Notes under the pieces: model-generated
Databases searched by the model: none
What the model saw: the letters and a program-made list of their open reading frames with translations, nothing else
What the model was told of the DNA's origin: nothing
In this document: in pieces, positions 60,819 through 64,000 of the stretch
How positions within the stretch are numbered: position 1 is the first letter of the stretch
Layout: every line of letters begins with the position of its first letter
DNA from: Streptomyces sp. NBC_01235
Lineage (GTDB): Bacteria > Actinomycetota > Actinomycetes > Streptomycetales > Streptomycetaceae
Length of the DNA stretch: 64,000 bases
Direction of reading: 5' to 3'
Assembly: GCF_035989285.1 (NCBI RefSeq)
Contig: NZ_CP108513.1
Span: forward strand, 310,001-374,000
Program-made: the position numbers and the translations under genes

Positions 60819-61095
60819 GGCCCGCCGGGTCGCGGGAGCTGTCCACCAGGTCCACGTGGTCGAGGACGAAGATCCGGCGGTTCTTGACGGCCGACACGCC
60901 TCGCAGCCGGGCATGGGAGAGGAGGAAGTCCTTCTCCTGCCGATCGTTCACGTCGCCATGGTCGCGGATCACGACGACGTCCGGGTCGCGGGCGAGGGCG
61001 CTCTCCCGGCCGACGGTGGTCCAGGAGTCCTGCACGTCGTCGTGGAGGAGGTTGGTGCCGCAGGTGTAGGGCTTGGCGGCGGTGACGGGTTGCCG
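60800..61095 (-). pseudogene. Fragment of an ABC transporter substrate-binding protein
   Basis: The minus strand reads VTAAKPYTCGTNLLHDDVQD, SWTTVGRESALARDPDVVVI, RDHGDVNDRQEKDFLLSHAR and LRGVSAVKNRRIFVLDHVDL. This is the C-terminal lobe of siderophore- or cobalamin-type periplasmic binding proteins (BtuF/FecB group). The first lobe, signal peptide and lipobox are missing, and no start is present, so this is a relic. Confidence 0.6.
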
Positions 61096-61137
61096 CACTC
61101 CTCCCCGCGGGTGGCGCCCCTGAACGCCCTTTGGACG

Positions 61138-61175
61138 CACCGCCGCCCGGGCCTCGAAGGACCCGGGCGGCGGTG
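61138..61175. terminator. Terminator of the metalloprotease gene
   Basis: Perfect 14-base arms CACCGCCGCCCGGG and CCCGGGCGGCGGTG with loop CCTCGAAGGA, located 15 bases beyond the protease stop on the minus strand. Confidence 0.8.
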
Positions 61176-61189
61176 TGGGGCGTCTTGGG

Positions 61190-63460
61190 TCAGGGAGTGA
61201 GCTGCCAGCGCTGGATGTACCCCACGTCGATCGACGCGCGGTCCTGGACGCGCAGCTTCCATGTGCCGTCGACGGGCTGGGCGGAGGCGTCGACCGTGAA
61301 GGTCTGGTCGACGTCGTCGGCGGAGCTGCCGCTGCGGTTGAGCAGGGAGTAGACGGTGCCGTTGGGGCCGACGAGGTCGACGGTCAGGTCACCGCGGTAG
61401 GTGTGTACGATGTTGACGTAGACCGAGGTGGTGGCGGAGGCGTTGCCGTCGCGGCCCGCGATGGTGACCGGGGACTCCACGGCGGCGCCGTTGTCCGGGA
61501 TGTCGACGCGGGTGGCGTTGGCGTAGATGTACGCGACCCGCCAGGTGAAGGTGTCCGAGACGGACGCGCCGGTGCTGTCGGTGACCTTGACGGTGACGTC
61601 ACCGCTGCCGAGGGTGGTCGGCGTGCCCGAGATCAGGCCGCTCGGGCTGATGCTCAGACCGTCGGGCAGCCCGCTCGCCTCGTAGGTGAGGCCGGCGCCG
61701 GTGTTGGTGGTGTAGGCGTCGACCTGCAGGCTGACGGCCTGGCCGATGCCGCTGGTCTGGTCGGCGATCGGGGCGACGTTGACGCCGAGGGCTATGCGGC
61801 TGCCGACGTTGATGCCGGCCCAGGCGTCGGCGACGGCGAGGTAGGTGGGGCTGTAGGCACCGAACAGGTCGGTTGCGGCCTGGAGGGTGGCGGTGCGGGC
61901 GCCCGCGTAGTTGGTCGACGAGGTCATGTACGTCGTCAGCGCCCGGTACCAGATGGCGGCGGCGTTCTCGATGCCGATGCCGGTGACTGCCTGGCCGTCG
62001 TAGGTCGGGCTGTCGTAGGCGACGCCGTTGACGGTCTTGGCGCCGCTGCCCTCGGAGAGCAGGTAGAAGAAGTGGTTCGCGGGGCCCGAGGAGTAGTGGA
62101 CGTCGACGCTGCCCAGGGTGGAGCTCCAACTGTCGCGGGAGGAGCCGTCCTTGGAGGGCTTGTCCATGTAACGCAGCGGAGTGCCGTCGCCGTTGATGTC
62201 GATCTTCTCGCCGACGAGGTAGTCACCGGGGTCGGCGGCGAGGTTCGAGTGGAACTCGACGGCGGCGGCGAAGATGTCCGAGGTCGCCTCGTTGAGGCCG
62301 CCGGACTCGCCCGAGTAGGTCAGGTTGGCGGTGGCCGCGGTGACGCCGTGGCTCATCTCGTGGGCGGCCACGTCGAGGGCGGTCAGCGGGTGGGTGTTGC
62401 CCGAGCCGTCGCCGTAGGTCATGCAGAAGCAGCTGTCCTGCCAGAAGGCGTTGACGTAGCTGCTGCCGTAGTGGGCCCGGCTGTAGGCGGCGACGCCGTC
62501 GTTGCGGATGCCGTTGCGGCCGTACACGTCCTTGTAGTAGTCCCAGGTGGCGGCGGCGCCGTAGGCCACGTCGACACCGGCGGTCTGGCGGTTGGACGGG
62601 GTGCCGTCGCCCCAGACATCGTTGTCGTCCGTAAAGAGGGTGCCGGTGCCGGAGGTGCCCTGGTTCAGGTCGTACGTCTTGTGCCCGGCGCGCTCGCCGT
62701 CGGTGAGCTGGTACGTCGATCCCGACAGGGTCGTGCCGAGCGGGACCGTGCCGCTGTACTGGCCGGTGCCGGTACCGGTGTGCACCTTCTCGGCGGCCAG
62801 GATCTGCTTGCCGGTCGTCGCGTCGGTGACCACCTGGAGCTCGCTGGGCGTGCCGTCCTGCTGGACGCCCTCGACGAGCGTCTCCCAGGCCAGGACGGGC
62901 TTGCCGGTGCCGGCCCAGACGACGAGACGGGGCGCGTTCTCGGCTTCGGAACCCTTGACCCGGGCGCTCTTCGCGGCCGCGAGGGCCTTGCCGGTGGCGT
63001 TCGACGCGGAGAGCTTCGGAGTGAGGGACGGCAGCGTGAGGGTCGCCCCGCTCGCCTTGGAGACGGTGGTGCGGCCGCTCTTGACGTGGACGACCAGGTC
63101 GCCGCCGAGGACGGGCAGCCCGGCGTAGGTGCGTTCGTAGCGGGTGTGGGTGGTGCCGTCGGCGTCCTGGACGACGTCCTTGACGACGAGCTTCCCCTGG
63201 GCACCGAGGGCGAGTTGGCGGGCCGTGGTGCCGGCCACGGTCTGCGCGCTCTTGATCAGTGAGGCGCGGCGGGCCGGCGACAGGGGCGTCGCGGCGGCTC
63301 CCGCACGGGGCGTGGCGGTGATCTTGGACGGGCCCGGGTCGGCCGGGGCCGCACCGGCGGTGCCGGCGGGGGCACCCAGGGCCAGCAGGGTCCCGATGGT
63401 CGTCAGCGCGAGGGCGGTGGCGCGTCTGCGCGGGAGGGTGGGGCGGTGTCGCCGGGGCAA
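61190..63460 (-). CDS. Secreted neutral metalloprotease, M4 (thermolysin) family, with C-terminal Ig-like and P domains
   Basis: A 756-residue secreted zinc protease. Order: signal peptide (residues 1-38), FTP/PepSY propeptide (about 50-220), M4 catalytic domain (about 230-550) with the zinc motif HEMSH at 367-371 and third ligand Glu391 in GGLNEATSD, a He_PIG-type Ig-like domain (VNVAPIADQTSGIGQAVSLQ; GLTYEASGLPDGLSISPSGL) and a P/homoB domain (YANATRVDIPDNGAAVESPV to the end). The TTG at 63460 is chosen: AAGGAG lies 7-8 bases upstream and the signal peptide begins there. Ends before a strong terminator. Large opposite-strand frames are shadows. Confidence 0.88.
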   Translation of the reverse strand: MPRRHRPTLPRRRATALALTTIGTLLALGAPAGTAGAAPADPGPSKITATPRAGAAATPLSPARRASLIKSAQTVAGTTARQLALGAQGKLVVKDVVQDADGTTHTRYERTYAGLPVLGGDLVVHVKSGRTTVSKASGATLTLPSLTPKLSASNATGKALAAAKSARVKGSEAENAPRLVVWAGTGKPVLAWETLVEGVQQDGTPSELQVVTDATTGKQILAAEKVHTGTGTGQYSGTVPLGTTLSGSTYQLTDGERAGHKTYDLNQGTSGTGTLFTDDNDVWGDGTPSNRQTAGVDVAYGAAATWDYYKDVYGRNGIRNDGVAAYSRAHYGSSYVNAFWQDSCFCMTYGDGSGNTHPLTALDVAAHEMSHGVTAATANLTYSGESGGLNEATSDIFAAAVEFHSNLAADPGDYLVGEKIDINGDGTPLRYMDKPSKDGSSRDSWSSTLGSVDVHYSSGPANHFFYLLSEGSGAKTVNGVAYDSPTYDGQAVTGIGIENAAAIWYRALTTYMTSSTNYAGARTATLQAATDLFGAYSPTYLAVADAWAGINVGSRIALGVNVAPIADQTSGIGQAVSLQVDAYTTNTGAGLTYEASGLPDGLSISPSGLISGTPTTLGSGDVTVKVTDSTGASVSDTFTWRVAYIYANATRVDIPDNGAAVESPVTIAGRDGNASATTSVYVNIVHTYRGDLTVDLVGPNGTVYSLLNRSGSSADDVDQTFTVDASAQPVDGTWKLRVQDRASIDVGYIQRWQLTP

Positions 63461-63865
63461 CGGGTTCTCCTTCGGTGCGACGGTCGGCCGGTGATGGAGG
63501 CCGAGGTGGGACGGGCCGGCGGGGTTGGTGCCGGTCCGGAGCGCTGCACGACAGGCGGGTGGAAGGAGGTGGGGGGTGGGGGGTGATGCGCCGCATGATG
63601 CGGGTGTGAAGGAATGGTGAACTTCGGCAGCAGAGTGGCACTGCGTGCACAGCTTTGTCATGGGAATGCCAAAACAACGGCTTGAATTGACCATGACGTT
63701 CTGGGGATTCGGCCTGCTCGGCACACGTTTTCAGCCGCGGGCGCGCGACACCCCTTCCCCGAAAGGATGAATGCGAGTACCACGACGGCGTGTCGCGGCA
63801 CCGCGGGCCGCACCCTGCGAGTTCAGGTCATGACGGGAGTCGGCGGCGGGGCACGGGAGGCGTGT
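63461..63865. other. Divergent promoter region
   Basis: Contains the promoters of the protease gene (leftward) and of the channel gene (rightward). It is partly less GC-rich (around 63640-63700: CAAAACAACGGCTTGAATTG). No open frame with a ribosome site and no convincing hairpin was found; the leader of the protease transcript may extend over the first 100 bases. Confidence 0.5.
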
Positions 63866-64000
63866 GTGGAGGGACAGCGGCGAAGGCCGGTTTCGCTACG
63901 GGACCGGATGCGCTACCGATTCGACAGCACACTGGCCCGCAGCACCGGCAGGCTGGTCGGGTGGATGGCCCTGACCTGCCTCGGCATCGTCGTGCCGGCG
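63866..64000 (+). CDS. CASTOR/POLLUX-like putative ion channel, N-terminal start (partial)
   Basis: From the GTG at 63866 the frame is open to the window end. The start reads VEGQRRRPVSLRDRMRYRFD and then STLARSTGRLVGWMALTCLG before a hydrophobic segment. This is the characteristic beginning of actinobacterial CASTOR/POLLUX-related putative ion channels (RYRFDN..ARGT..LVGW). GGGAGG precedes the start by 5 bases. The rest of the gene is beyond the window. Confidence 0.65.
   Translation, partial: MEGQRRRPVSLRDRMRYRFDSTLARSTGRLVGWMALTCLGIVVPA

Noticed and set aside
61175..63262. 695-codon plus-strand frame rich in Val/Gly/Asp
   Set aside because: Shadow of the M4 protease gene, which has clear motifs on the other strand.

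Overview
The window is high-GC actinobacterial DNA, almost certainly from a Streptomyces. The grounds are very GC-rich third codon positions, frequent GTG/TTG starts behind GGAGG-type ribosome sites, Tat-type secreted hydrolases, a GH46 chitosanase, an M4 protease and an ECF sigma gene. The density of secreted enzymes, insertion-sequence traces and decaying genes would suit a chromosome arm, but that is inference.

Layout. (A) 1-973: right end of an IS481-type element that has inserted into, and cut off, a thiolase gene. (B) 967-27806: about 26 genes of one CoA-dependent catabolic cluster. It holds two acyl-CoA ligases, three acyl-CoA dehydrogenases, two enoyl-CoA hydratases, a MaoC/FAS1-type hydratase, an alpha-methylacyl-CoA racemase-like protein, a CaiB-type CoA transferase, two thiolases, three SDRs, a P450, a VOC protein, an LLM oxidoreductase, an amidohydrolase, an aldehyde dehydrogenase and an HsaA/HsaB-like two-component flavin monooxygenase. 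Near-identical palindromes (AAAAAGTATACTGTTTT type) sit in several of its promoters, which suggests one regulator encoded elsewhere. The mix fits breakdown of a steroid-, terpenoid- or methyl-branched acid-like compound; the substrate cannot be read from sequence. (C) 28092-31065: an AMIN-like secreted protein, a polysaccharide deacetylase and several decayed gene fragments. (D) 31089-37297: a TPR gene convergent with a three-gene set encoding a zinc-ribbon protein, a membrane protein and a 1197-residue TPR-CHAT protease. (E) 37778-49357: two drug-type MFS exporters, two glycosidases (one GH106 with a LacI-type operator), membrane proteins, a decayed TnpB-related gene and an AraC regulator. 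(F) 49699-56693: secreted lipase, MOSC protein, ATPase-type anti-sigma-like protein, ECF sigma factor with partner, acyltransferase, Tat-exported chitosanase with a palindromic operator, small membrane protein. (G) 56903-58211: shattered alpha-amylase pseudogene. (H) 58404-59635: a tiny RiPP gene missed by length-filtered ORF calling, with a 26-residue product ending in AWYIWY (the tryptorubin A core), followed by a hairpin and a cytochrome P450. This is an atropopeptide-type biosynthetic cluster. (I) 59666-64000: small proteins, a relic of a substrate-binding protein, a multidomain M4 metalloprotease and the start of a CASTOR/POLLUX-like ion channel gene.

The most notable items are the atropopeptide cluster (58.4-59.6 kb), the multi-promoter operator family in the catabolic cluster, the IS-truncated thiolase and the CHAT-TPR locus. 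No tRNA, rRNA or CRISPR array was seen. All family assignments come from motif recognition by eye; no database search was run.
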